Assembly (NCBI GenBank): GCA_018434645.1
Contig: JAHDOX010000030.1
Location: 1 to 5,828, forward strand
Length of the DNA: 5,828 nt
Source of the DNA: Synergistales bacterium
GTDB taxonomy: Bacteria > Synergistota > Synergistia > Synergistales > Thermovirgaceae
Direction of reading: 5' to 3'
The notes below the pieces were generated by a model, which saw only the letters and a list, made by a program, of their open reading frames with translations, ran no database searches and was not told where the DNA came from. This document shows positions 1-5,828 of this stretch, piece by piece. Every line of letters begins with the position of its first letter. Positions within the stretch are counted from its first letter, which is position 1. The position numbers were made by a program, and so were the translations under genes.

Positions 1-23
1 AGGAACGGGAGGCAGGAAGGAAC

Positions 24-434
24 ATGGAAAAGAGGAAGACACGGGTTGTAGTGGCGAAGCCCGGGCTTGACGGACACGACCGGGGAGCGAAGGTAGTAGC
101 CAGGGCGCTCAGGGACGCGGGCATGGAGGTTATTTACACGGGTTTGCGACAGAGCCCCGAGAGCATTGTCGAGACGGCGATCCAGGAGGATGCCGACGCG
201 ATAGGTATCAGCATCCTGAGCGGTGCACACGAGCATTATTTCAAGGCGATCATCGATCTTCTGAGGGAAAAGGGAGCGGAAGACATCATAGTATTCGGTG
301 GAGGAGTCATTCCCGAGGATGACATCCCCAAGCTTAAGGCTATGGGAGCGGGGGCTATTTTCGGCCCGGGAACGCCTACTAAAGAATGCATACGATGGCT
401 CGAAGAGGCGGTGGCATCCAAAAAGAGCGCCTGA
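24..434 (+). CDS. mcmA2: Methylmalonyl-CoA mutase, cobalamin-binding small subunit
   Basis: This is a stand-alone B12-binding subunit (136 aa) of a split methylmalonyl-CoA mutase, which interconverts succinyl-CoA and (R)-methylmalonyl-CoA in the cytoplasm. The cobalamin-binding signature is complete: DGHDRG at residues 16-21 with His18 as the expected lower axial cobalt ligand, S63-x-L65, and GGG at 92-94, followed by FGPGT at 113-117. The length equals the C-terminal Rossmann-like domain of full mutases, so the TIM-barrel catalytic subunit must be a separate gene, probably just upstream and outside the window. The ATG at 24 follows AGGAAGG (14-20) at a short spacing. The neighbouring epimerase and decarboxylase genes favour methylmalonyl-CoA over the related 2-hydroxyisobutyryl-CoA or ethylmalonyl-CoA mutase small subunits. 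The family call is firm; the substrate rests on context. Confidence 0.9.
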   Translation: MEKRKTRVVVAKPGLDGHDRGAKVVARALRDAGMEVIYTGLRQSPESIVETAIQEDADAIGISILSGAHEHYFKAIIDLLREKGAEDIIVFGGGVIPEDDIPKLKAMGAGAIFGPGTPTKECIRWLEEAVASKKSA

Positions 435-494
435 GTACGAAATCGGGCAAATCGTAGGTTTTTTGGTACTTTTGAGTGTTCCGCTTTTCTTTAG

Positions 495-596
495 ATGGTA
501 CCTTCTGCCATGGAAAAGTTTGGCGGTAATGTACAAAATGACTTTCGACGAGTCCTCAAAGAGGAACTCCGAAGGGGCTGGGGGGACAGTTTATGA
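495..596 (+). CDS. Possible 33-residue ORF overlapping the epimerase start
   Basis: This is a short ORF of 33 codons from the ATG at 495, or 28 codons from the ATG at 510. An in-frame TAG lies immediately upstream at 492-494. It lies in the only large gap of an otherwise tight operon. Its TGA (594-596) overlaps the epimerase ATG (593-595) in an ATGA arrangement typical of translational coupling. The C-terminal part, NDFRRVLKEELRRGWGDSL, is charged and could form an amphipathic helix; there is no signal peptide or membrane segment. No clear Shine-Dalgarno precedes either start. I do not recognise the product. It may be a genuine small protein, the 3' remnant of a lost gene such as the MeaB GTPase often found in these clusters, or chance. 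Confidence 0.3.
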   Translation: MVPSAMEKFGGNVQNDFRRVLKEELRRGWGDSL

Positions 597-997
597 AACC
601 TACTGCTGTAGATCACATAGGGATTGCCGTTAAAAGCATCGAGGAAGCTTTGACTTTCTGGGAGAAAACCCTGGGCATATCCTGCACGGGAGTGGAAGAA
701 GTGAGCGAACAGAAGGTCAAGACGGCTTTTTTGCCGCTCGGGGATACGGAGATAGAGCTTCTTGAACCGACAGCCGAAGATAGTCCCGTAGCCAAATTTA
801 TCGAAAAAAAGGGCGAAGGCATTCACCATCTTGCTATCAGGGTGGAGAACCTTGAAGAGGCTCTTGAAACCATGAAGGCGAGGGGGATGCGCCTTATAGA
901 CGAGAAACCGCGTTATGGTGCCGGAGGGGCAAAGATAGCCTTTGTACACCCGAAGACTGCGGGCGGAGTTTTGCTTGAGTTGAGTGAGCGGGAATAA
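593..997 (+). CDS. mce: Methylmalonyl-CoA epimerase
   Basis: This 134-residue protein of the vicinal oxygen chelate (glyoxalase-fold) superfamily interconverts (R)- and (S)-methylmalonyl-CoA, linking the mutase product to the S-specific decarboxylase. It opens with DHIGIAV, where His8 is a predicted metal ligand. The epimerase-typical stretches EQKVKTAFLPLGDTEIELLEP (residues 39-59, abbreviated by its key residues Q40 and E55) and GIHHLAIRV (76-84, His79 as ligand) follow, and it ends with LLELSE (127-132, Glu129 as ligand). The two beta-alpha-beta-beta-beta repeats span roughly 5-60 and 75-132, and the length is normal. The start has only a G-rich run (about 580-586) rather than the AGGAGG seen before mmdA and mmdC, and it overlaps the stop of a small upstream ORF, so coupling is possible. 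Placement directly before mmdA supports the substrate. Confidence 0.93.
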   Translation: MKPTAVDHIGIAVKSIEEALTFWEKTLGISCTGVEEVSEQKVKTAFLPLGDTEIELLEPTAEDSPVAKFIEKKGEGIHHLAIRVENLEEALETMKARGMRLIDEKPRYGAGGAKIAFVHPKTAGGVLLELSERE

Positions 998-1014
998 ATC
1001 GCCCGATTTTATGT

Positions 1015-1022
1015 AAAGGAGG
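1015..1022 (+). promoter_or_regulatory. Ribosome binding site of mmdA
   Basis: AAAGGAGG lies 7 nt before the mmdA ATG at 1030. This near-perfect Shine-Dalgarno fixes the start and contrasts with the weak site in front of the epimerase, suggesting that the decarboxylase subunits are translated independently and strongly. Confidence 0.8.
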
Positions 1023-1029
1023 AAGGGAC

Positions 1030-2589
1030 ATGTCGGAACGAACGATAAGCGAGCTGTGCGAAGAACTTTTGGCCCGCCGTGAAGCTGCAGAAAGCGGAGG
1101 CGGAGCGAAGGCGATCGAGAAACAACATGCGAAAGGAAAGTTAACCGCCCGTGAGCGCATCGACAAGCTCCTTGATGCGGGGAGTTTTGTCGAGCTCGAT
1201 GCCTTCGTGGAGCATCGGTGCACGAGCTTCGGGATGGAAAAGAAAGTCTATCCCGGAGACGGAGTAGTGACCGGGTACGGGACGGTCGACGGAAGACTGG
1301 TATATGTTTTTAGCCAGGACTTTACCGTAATGGGCGGTTCCCTGGGAGAGATGCACGCAAAGAAGATCTGCAAAGTCATGGATCTGGCGATGACCAACGG
1401 CGCGCCCGTGATAGGGCTAAACGACAGCGGCGGAGCCCGCATCCAGGAGGCGGTCGACAGCCTCTCCGGGTACGGGAACATCTTCTACAGGAACACCATC
1501 GCCAGCGGAGTTGTCCCACAGCTTTCGGTGATTGTTGGTCCCACCGCCGGCGGAGCGGTTTATAGTCCGGCCCTGACCGACTTCATATTCATGGTGGACA
1601 AAATCGGGATCATGCATATTACCGGCCCTGCGGTAATAAAAGCCGTTACCGGCGAAGACGTGACGAGCGAGGAAATAGGTGGGGCGAGGGCACATAACCA
1701 GATCTCCGGAAACGCCCACTTTTTCGCTGCAAACGAGGATGAATGCTTCGAACAGATACGCAAGCTCCTGTCGTACCTTCCAAACAACAACATGGAAGAA
1801 CCCCCCTTCGTGGAAACCGATGACGACGTAAACAGGGCAGACATCGAACTGCGCGATATAGTTCCTACCAACCCGAACAGGGGCTATCATGTCCAGGATG
1901 TCATTCGCCGCGTCGTAGACGACGGCGACTTCTTCGAAGTGCAGCCCATGTATGCCAAGAACATCGTTACCGGATTCGCCAGGGTAGGCGGTTACGTAAT
2001 CGGCATAATAGCCAACCAGGCGGCGGTCATGGCGGGCTGCCTGGATATAGATGCTTCCGACAAGGCCAGCCGGTTTATCAGGTACTGCGATGCCTTCAAC
2101 ATTCCCATTGTCACTTTCGTGGATGTTCCGGGGTACCTCCCGGGGAAAGCGCAGGAGCTCGGCGGTATCATCAGGCATGGAGCAAAACTCCTTTATGCCT
2201 ACAGTGAAGCCACGGTTCCCCTGATTACAATCGTTCTCAGGAAAGCCTACGGTGGAGCCTATCTGGGAATGTGCAGCAAAGACCTCGGAGCCGACGTGGT
2301 CCTGGCCTGGCCCCAGGCTGAAATAGCCGTAATGGGGGCCGAAGGGGCGGCCAACATCATCTTCAGGAAGGAAATCGAAGAGTCTGAAGACCCCCAGGCA
2401 GAACGTGCCAAAAAGATCGAAGAGTACAGGGAAGCTTTTGCCACGCCTTATCCTGCAGCGCGGCGTGGATTCGTCGACCGTGTCATATTCCCCGAGGAAA
2501 CTCGCAAGGAGCTTTTCCAGGCCCTCGTACAGACCGAGGGCAAACGCGAGCTTCGTCCCAGGCGCAAGCATGGCGTCATGCCGAATTAG
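1030..2589 (+). CDS. mmdA: Methylmalonyl-CoA decarboxylase alpha subunit (carboxyltransferase)
   Basis: This is the cytoplasmic carboxyltransferase (519 aa, full length for the family). It moves the carboxyl group of (S)-methylmalonyl-CoA to biotin on MmdC and releases propionyl-CoA. Two crotonase-like halves are visible. The N-terminal half has GKLTARERI, FSQDFTVMGGSLGEMHAKK and the oxyanion-hole glycines GGAR (134-137) and AGGA (173-176). The C-terminal half has PGYLPG (367-372), GGIIRHGAKLLYAYSEATVP, RKAYGGAYLGMCSK with Gly408-Gly409, and AVMGAEGAANIIFRKEI. It ends with the family-typical basic KHG tail. The residue after GGAY is Leu412, as I recall for the P. shermanii transcarboxylase 12S subunit, in keeping with a methylmalonyl/propionyl substrate. 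Sequence alone cannot separate it from propionyl-CoA carboxylase beta. The adjacent mmdD, mmdC and mmdB, with no biotin carboxylase gene, point to the decarboxylase. Confidence 0.95.
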   Translation: MSERTISELCEELLARREAAESGGGAKAIEKQHAKGKLTARERIDKLLDAGSFVELDAFVEHRCTSFGMEKKVYPGDGVVTGYGTVDGRLVYVFSQDFTVMGGSLGEMHAKKICKVMDLAMTNGAPVIGLNDSGGARIQEAVDSLSGYGNIFYRNTIASGVVPQLSVIVGPTAGGAVYSPALTDFIFMVDKIGIMHITGPAVIKAVTGEDVTSEEIGGARAHNQISGNAHFFAANEDECFEQIRKLLSYLPNNNMEEPPFVETDDDVNRADIELRDIVPTNPNRGYHVQDVIRRVVDDGDFFEVQPMYAKNIVTGFARVGGYVIGIIANQAAVMAGCLDIDASDKASRFIRYCDAFNIPIVTFVDVPGYLPGKAQELGGIIRHGAKLLYAYSEATVPLITIVLRKAYGGAYLGMCSKDLGADVVLAWPQAEIAVMGAEGAANIIFRKEIEESEDPQAERAKKIEEYREAFATPYPAARRGFVDRVIFPEETRKELFQALVQTEGKRELRPRRKHGVMPN

Positions 2590-2607
2590 GCCCGGGGAGG
2601 TGACGGA

Positions 2608-3006
2608 ATGGAACTCACTCGACTGGCGGAACGGTTTTCGGAAGGCATAGGAGGGGCTGCGGCTTTGGCTTTTATAGCCTTTTCCGTGGTGTTCATGGTC
2701 CTGATCGGCCTAACACTTATCATTTTCGCCGTGCGGTTTCTGGCAGCAGGAGGTGGCAAGACCGCCGGCAGAGGCGGACCTGCCAAACCGAAACCGGAGC
2801 CGCCGAAAGTGGCACCGGGAAAAAGCCCTGCCTCCGAAGGCGGCGCCGACGGGGCGCTTGTTGCGGCTATAGCGGCGGCGGTTGCGGCTTCGGGTGGAGG
2901 CGTTGTTACTGCGGTACGTAAAGTGACACCGATCGGCAGGGCCATAGGTCGCGGCAAGTCCTGGAAGCTGGCGGGCAGGGCCGACCTTATGGAAGGCATG
3001 GACTAG
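2608..3006 (+). CDS. mmdD: Methylmalonyl-CoA decarboxylase delta subunit (OadG/MmdD family)
   Basis: This is the small membrane-anchored subunit (132 aa) that holds the carboxyltransferase on the membrane Na+ pump and is needed for complex assembly. One strong transmembrane helix spans about residues 16-42. A Gly/Pro/Lys-rich linker follows (about 48-82, with KPKPEPPK), then an Ala-rich amphipathic helix (83-95, ALVAAIAAAVAAS), and a C-terminal region with WKLAGRADLM (119-128). This layout of helix, proline-rich linker and Ala-rich helix fits the OadG/MmdD family, which is poorly conserved, so the call rests on architecture and on its position between mmdA and mmdC. The ATG at 2608 follows a GGGGAGGTG site at about 2592-2600. 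The gap to mmdA is 18 bp. The C-terminal Ala-rich helix may do the job of the separate MmdE of Veillonella, which is not encoded here. Confidence 0.82.
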   Translation: MELTRLAERFSEGIGGAAALAFIAFSVVFMVLIGLTLIIFAVRFLAAGGGKTAGRGGPAKPKPEPPKVAPGKSPASEGGADGALVAAIAAAVAASGGGVVTAVRKVTPIGRAIGRGKSWKLAGRADLMEGMD

Positions 3007-3026
3007 ATATTCTCTTTAAATGGAAA

Positions 3027-3033
3027 AAGGAGG
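3027..3033 (+). promoter_or_regulatory. Ribosome binding site deciding the mmdC start
   Basis: AAGGAGG lies 7 nt before the ATG at 3041. An earlier in-frame ATG at 3020 would add seven residues (MEKGGTG), but it has no Shine-Dalgarno, and its own coding sequence would contain this site. The start at 3041 is therefore preferred. Confidence 0.8.
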
Positions 3034-3040
3034 AACGGGA

Positions 3041-3457
<417 letters not shown>

Positions 3458-3483
3458 GACCCGCGCCGGAAAGGTGAGGGGCA

Positions 3484-4608
3484 ATGGGACTTTATTTCAA
3501 GGCATTGTCAACGATCCTGTCGCAATCGGGTTTCGCAGGGCTGACATGGGGCAACATCCTTATGCTCGTGGTGGCTTTCGTGCTTCTTTATTTGGCCATC
3601 GCGAAAAACTTCGAGCCCCTGCTTTTGGTCCCAATCGCGACAGGGTGCATCCTGGTGAATATCCCGTTATCGGGGATAATGGACGAAGGCGGGTTCCTGA
3701 GATACGTTTTCTATGGGGCGGAACACGAAATCTATCCCGTGATTATCTTCATGGGAATCGGGGCGCTTACTGATTTTTCCCCGCTTTTGGCAAACCCTGT
3801 CACGTTTCTTCTGGGTGCTGCTGCCCAGCTTGGGGTATTTATTGCGCTTTTCGGTGCCCTGATGTTGGGCTTTACCGTTCCGGAAGCAGCGTCGATTGCC
3901 ATAATCGGTGGCGCCGACGGCCCTACTTCGATCTACCTTACGATGAAACTGGCACCGCAGATCCTGGGAGCGGTGGCGGTTGCCGCCTATACCTACATGG
4001 CCCTGGTGCCTATGGTTCAGCCGCCGGTTATAAAATTGCTGACCACTAAGAAAGATCGTGCCATCCGCATGGATGCGCTCAGACCGGTAACCAAGAGGGA
4101 ACGCATACTCTTCCCTATTATCGTAACCGTGGCTGCGGGGCTTATTCTGCCTGCATCGGTACCGCTTATAGGCATATTGATGTTCGGGAACCTCTTGAAG
4201 GAATGCGGTGTAACGGAGCGGCTTAACCAGTCTGCACAGAACGAGATCCTTAACGCCACGACCATCTTCCTGGGGCTTTCCGTCGGTTCGACCATGGGAG
4301 CGGAGGCTTTCTTGACCCTGTCGACGATCAAGATCATCGTTCTCGGGCTTATCGCTTTCATGTTCTCGACGGCAGGGGGCACGCTTTTTGGCCAGCTTAT
4401 GAAGGTGCTTTCCGGAGGAAAGATCAACCCCATGATAGGCGCGGCAGGAGTTTCGGCCGTACCCATGGCGGCCAGGGTGGTGCAGAGAATCAGCGCGAAA
4501 GAGAATCCATCAAACTTCCTCCTCATGCATGCCATGGGGCCGAATGTGGCGGGAGTCATCGGCACGGCCGTCGCGGCCGGCGCCATGCTTACCTTGCTCA
4601 GTTCCTGA
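3484..4608 (+). CDS. mmdB: Methylmalonyl-CoA decarboxylase beta subunit, Na+ pump
   Basis: This is the integral membrane subunit (374 aa) that decarboxylates carboxybiotin and exports Na+. It has about nine hydrophobic segments (near 22-40, 45-61, 83-96, 106-130, 158-178, 208-232, 258-272, 283-304 and 351-372). Hallmark motifs are GALTDFSPLLANP (93-105), IIGGADGPTSIYL (140-152) and NPMIGAAGVSAVPMAARV (315-332). By spacing, Asp145, Tyr171, Asn315, Ser324 and Arg331 match Klebsiella OadB Asp203, Tyr229, Asn373, Ser382 and Arg389, the residues known to matter for Na+ transport, so the pump looks intact. The length fits MmdB/GcdB rather than the longer OadB. An AAGGTGAGG-type site precedes the ATG. 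It is the last gene of the operon and is followed by a strong terminator. Assignment to methylmalonyl-CoA, rather than glutaconyl-CoA or oxaloacetate, comes from the neighbours. Confidence 0.95.
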   Translation: MGLYFKALSTILSQSGFAGLTWGNILMLVVAFVLLYLAIAKNFEPLLLVPIATGCILVNIPLSGIMDEGGFLRYVFYGAEHEIYPVIIFMGIGALTDFSPLLANPVTFLLGAAAQLGVFIALFGALMLGFTVPEAASIAIIGGADGPTSIYLTMKLAPQILGAVAVAAYTYMALVPMVQPPVIKLLTTKKDRAIRMDALRPVTKRERILFPIIVTVAAGLILPASVPLIGILMFGNLLKECGVTERLNQSAQNEILNATTIFLGLSVGSTMGAEAFLTLSTIKIIVLGLIAFMFSTAGGTLFGQLMKVLSGGKINPMIGAAGVSAVPMAARVVQRISAKENPSNFLLMHAMGPNVAGVIGTAVAAGAMLTLLSS

Positions 4609-4638
4609 AAACGCAACTGAAAAGGGAAAACGAAAGAC

Positions 4639-4671
4639 AAAGAAGGCGCTGGGAAACCCCGCGCCTTCTTT
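4639..4671. terminator. Bidirectional intrinsic terminator between mmdB and the stress protein gene
   Basis: Perfect 11-bp arms AAAGAAGGCGC (4639-4649) and GCGCCTTCTTT (4661-4671) flank an inner GGG/CCC pairing around an AAA loop, with one T-C mismatch. It sits 30 bp after the mmdB stop and 22 bp past the stop of the convergent stress protein gene. On the + strand the T-rich end (CTTCTTT) is part of the stem. On the - strand the stem is followed by an interrupted T-rich tail (TTTGTCTTTCGTTTT). It can plausibly stop transcription from both sides. Confidence 0.85.
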
Positions 4672-4693
4672 GCGATTTACTGCAAAGGGGTGT

Positions 4694-5491
4694 CTAGACG
4701 GGAAGCACCAAGACAGGCGAGGTGGAACGTTCGATGACGGGTTCTGCGGTGCTTCCGATAAGCAAGTTCCACAATTCCCCGTGGGTGGAAAGGCCGACAA
4801 CCACGAGTTTGGCGCCGATCAGGGCACACTGCTTTAGGATTTCCTCCTCCGGTTCTCCACTGACAAGAACGGCTTCGGTTGACGGGTTCCACTCCCTTAC
4901 GGCGAGTTTTACCTCTTCGAGGGCTTCAGAGGCTGTCCTGAAAATCTCATCGGAGGTTCCGGGATCCTCCAGGACTACGGAATGAAGGAGCGTAAGCCTG
5001 GTTTTGAAACCTTCCAATATAGGCCTGAGCTGTGTAAGCATGGAGTCGGTCCTTTCCGGCGACAGATCTGTGCAAAGGATTATTTCCTCGAAAGGGTCGT
5101 CCGGAGGGATTCTGTCTTCGGGGCATTTCGCGATAAGATGGGGAATCGGTAACATACGTATGAAAGGCGTAACCTTCTCGTGTACGGAAGTAAAAAGGAC
5201 CGATGCACTGCAGCCGGCAGAATGAGCAAGATCCGGGAGTAACTCTTTCGCGTCGCCCGTTTCGAGGAAAATGGAATTTTTTATATTCCTTGCCGAGAGA
5301 TCTTCGCTGATTCTCTCCAGGAAGTCCTCGGCGTCGCGGGTTATCTCGGGAGTCCTGACACCTGCTGCCGGGTCGATTACGTGGGCGATCAAAATTTCCG
5401 AGCTGCCCATGAGAAGATTTCTCATGGTCCATTCGAGTCCTTTCAAAGACAATTCAGAAAGATCTGTAGGATACAATAGTTTACGAAACAT
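4694..5491 (-). CDS. Tandem-domain universal stress protein (UspA family)
   Basis: This 265-residue cytoplasmic protein has two UspA domains in tandem. The first (about 1-125) starts MFRKLLYPTDLSE with Asp10. The second (about 134-265) starts FEEIILCTDLSPE with Asp142 and ends SPVLVLPV. In the second domain the nucleotide-binding loop GLSTHGELWNLLIGST (233-248) keeps the first Gly (233) and Gly246-Ser247, but has Thr236 where the canonical G-2x-G-9x-G-S pattern has its second Gly. The first domain lacks this loop. So the first domain is probably structural, and ATP or AMP binding by the second is uncertain. Such proteins respond to starvation, stress or energy status, but the target cannot be read from sequence. 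The ATG is preceded by a GGGGG site (5500-5504). The gene is monocistronic, convergent with the mmd operon and divergent from the acyltransferase gene. Confidence 0.9.
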   Translation of the reverse strand: MFRKLLYPTDLSELSLKGLEWTMRNLLMGSSEILIAHVIDPAAGVRTPEITRDAEDFLERISEDLSARNIKNSIFLETGDAKELLPDLAHSAGCSASVLFTSVHEKVTPFIRMLPIPHLIAKCPEDRIPPDDPFEEIILCTDLSPERTDSMLTQLRPILEGFKTRLTLLHSVVLEDPGTSDEIFRTASEALEEVKLAVREWNPSTEAVLVSGEPEEEILKQCALIGAKLVVVGLSTHGELWNLLIGSTAEPVIERSTSPVLVLPV

Positions 5492-5524
5492 GGCTCAAGC
5501 CCCCTTTTTGTACTATGTCTTTTT

Positions 5525-5552
5525 AGTCTATCAAACGAGAGAGACGCGTCAA
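5525..5552 (-). promoter_or_regulatory. Candidate sigma-70 promoter of the stress protein gene
   Basis: Read on the - strand, there is a -35 box TTGACG (5547-5552), a 16-nt spacer, and a -10 box TAGACT (5525-5530) preceded by TGA, an extended -10 feature. Transcription would start near 5518 and leave a leader of about 27 nt before the ATG at 5491. The -35 box overlaps an 8-bp palindrome GACGCGTC (5543-5550), which could be an operator. Confidence 0.5.
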
Positions 5553-5567
5553 GAAGTCAAACCTGGC

Positions 5568-5572
5568 AGGTG
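5568..5572 (+). promoter_or_regulatory. Ribosome binding site of the lipid A acyltransferase gene
   Basis: AGGTG lies 5 nt before the ATG at 5578. It supports this start over the later in-frame ATG at 5608, which has no good upstream site. Confidence 0.55.
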
Positions 5573-5577
5573 TGACC

Positions 5578-5828
5578 ATGAACTACAAAGACAAAAAGAA
5601 TTTATCGATGGAACTTATCTGGCGAACGATACTTTTATTCCGGTGGATCCTCTGGCATCTTCCGCATAGGTGGGCTCTTTACCTGGGGACCGCTATTGGT
5701 TGGATCGTCTGGGCCCTTAGCAAAAGGCGCGTCGACAGGGCCGAAGCACGATGTGTACGTGCCCTTGGCGTCGGTGTCAGTCTGGCACGTGAGGTAGTGA
5801 AAAGTTCCTACCTGAATCTGGGAAAAAG
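5578..5828 (+). CDS. lpxL: LpxL/HtrB-type lipid A biosynthesis acyltransferase (5' part)
   Basis: The first 83 codons of an open reading frame run off the right edge of the window. Family members are inner-membrane-anchored enzymes that add a secondary acyl chain to the lipid A precursor. The N-terminus matches their usual opening. A hydrophobic anchor with Trp and Leu (13-47, including LFRWILWHLP and ALYLGTAIGWIVWAL) is followed by a basic SKRR turn (48-51). A helical segment with RAEARCVRALGVG (54-66) and SLAREVVKSSYLNLGK (68-83) follows, resembling the family's region before the catalytic HX4D motif. That motif would lie beyond the window, so activity cannot be judged. If correct, the organism makes lipid A and has an outer membrane. 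Other membrane acyltransferases of the same superfamily, such as those acting on mannosides, are possible but less likely. Confidence 0.75.
   Translation, partial: MNYKDKKNLSMELIWRTILLFRWILWHLPHRWALYLGTAIGWIVWALSKRRVDRAEARCVRALGVGVSLAREVVKSSYLNLGK

Noticed and set aside
436..464. A possible weak terminator after mcmA2: TACGA/TCGTA arms followed by six Ts
   Set aside because: The stem is only 5 bp with two G-C pairs and an 11-nt loop, and G residues separate it from the T run; it is too weak to call.
298..633. A + strand frame spanning the end of mcmA2, the gap and the start of mce, with a hydrophobic stretch
   Set aside because: It is out of frame with two well-supported genes over most of its length, and the hydrophobic stretch comes from the T-rich gap.
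996..1009. A small inverted repeat AAATCG/CGATTT between mce and mmdA
   Set aside because: The loop is only 2 nt and the stem is AT-rich with no T tract; it is probably chance.
1417..2571. A 384-codon open frame on the - strand opposite mmdA
   Set aside because: It is a mirror of the strongly conserved mmdA coding sequence. Its translation has no recognisable motif and no ribosome binding site was seen; long antisense frames are common opposite GC-rich genes.
4017..4640. A 207-codon open frame on the - strand opposite mmdB
   Set aside because: It lies entirely against conserved mmdB codons, runs through the terminator hairpin, and its translation looks like no known family.
5508..5534. A possible + strand promoter for the acyltransferase gene (TTGTAC, 15-nt spacer, TATCAA)
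   Set aside because: Both boxes are imperfect and the spacing is short, so it is too weak to annotate, although some + strand promoter is likely near here.

Overview
This window carries most of a methylmalonyl-CoA decarboxylation operon on the + strand. It is followed by a convergent universal stress protein gene on the - strand, and then by the 5' part of a lipid A acyltransferase gene on the + strand. The DNA is gene-dense and moderately GC-rich. Genes are tightly packed and most have strong AGGAGG-type ribosome binding sites. A Na+-pumping decarboxylase combined with a lipid A (outer membrane) acyltransferase points to an anaerobic diderm that ferments amino acids or organic acids. Synergistota is my best guess, and Negativicutes or an anaerobic deltaproteobacterial lineage are alternatives. 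This is inference, because the window holds no rRNA or other phylogenetic marker.

Positions 24-4608 (+) read as one operon in the order: cobalamin-binding subunit of methylmalonyl-CoA mutase (mcmA2), a 158-bp gap holding a possible 33-residue ORF, methylmalonyl-CoA epimerase (mce), carboxyltransferase alpha (mmdA), small membrane subunit (mmdD), biotin carrier (mmdC) and Na+-pumping membrane subunit (mmdB). Together they would take succinyl-CoA to (R)-methylmalonyl-CoA with an upstream large mutase subunit, then to (S)-methylmalonyl-CoA, then to propionyl-CoA plus CO2. The decarboxylation is coupled to Na+ export. The order mmdA-D-C-B matches the Propionigenium modestum type, with no separate mmdE. 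The large mutase subunit probably lies just left of the window. The MeaB GTPase gene that often sits in such clusters is not between mcmA2 and mce.

Positions 4609-4693 hold a strong hairpin terminator between convergent genes, usable from both sides. Positions 4694-5491 (-) encode a 265-residue tandem universal stress protein. Positions 5492-5577 are a short divergent regulatory region with a good candidate promoter for the stress protein. Positions 5578-5828 (+) are the first 83 codons of an LpxL/HtrB-type acyltransferase that runs off the right edge.

I found no tRNA, rRNA, CRISPR array, insertion sequence or prophage signal. There is no gene-free stretch longer than 158 bp. The window is mostly recognisable metabolism. 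The least explained part is the mcmA2-mce gap with its ATGA-overlapping small ORF.
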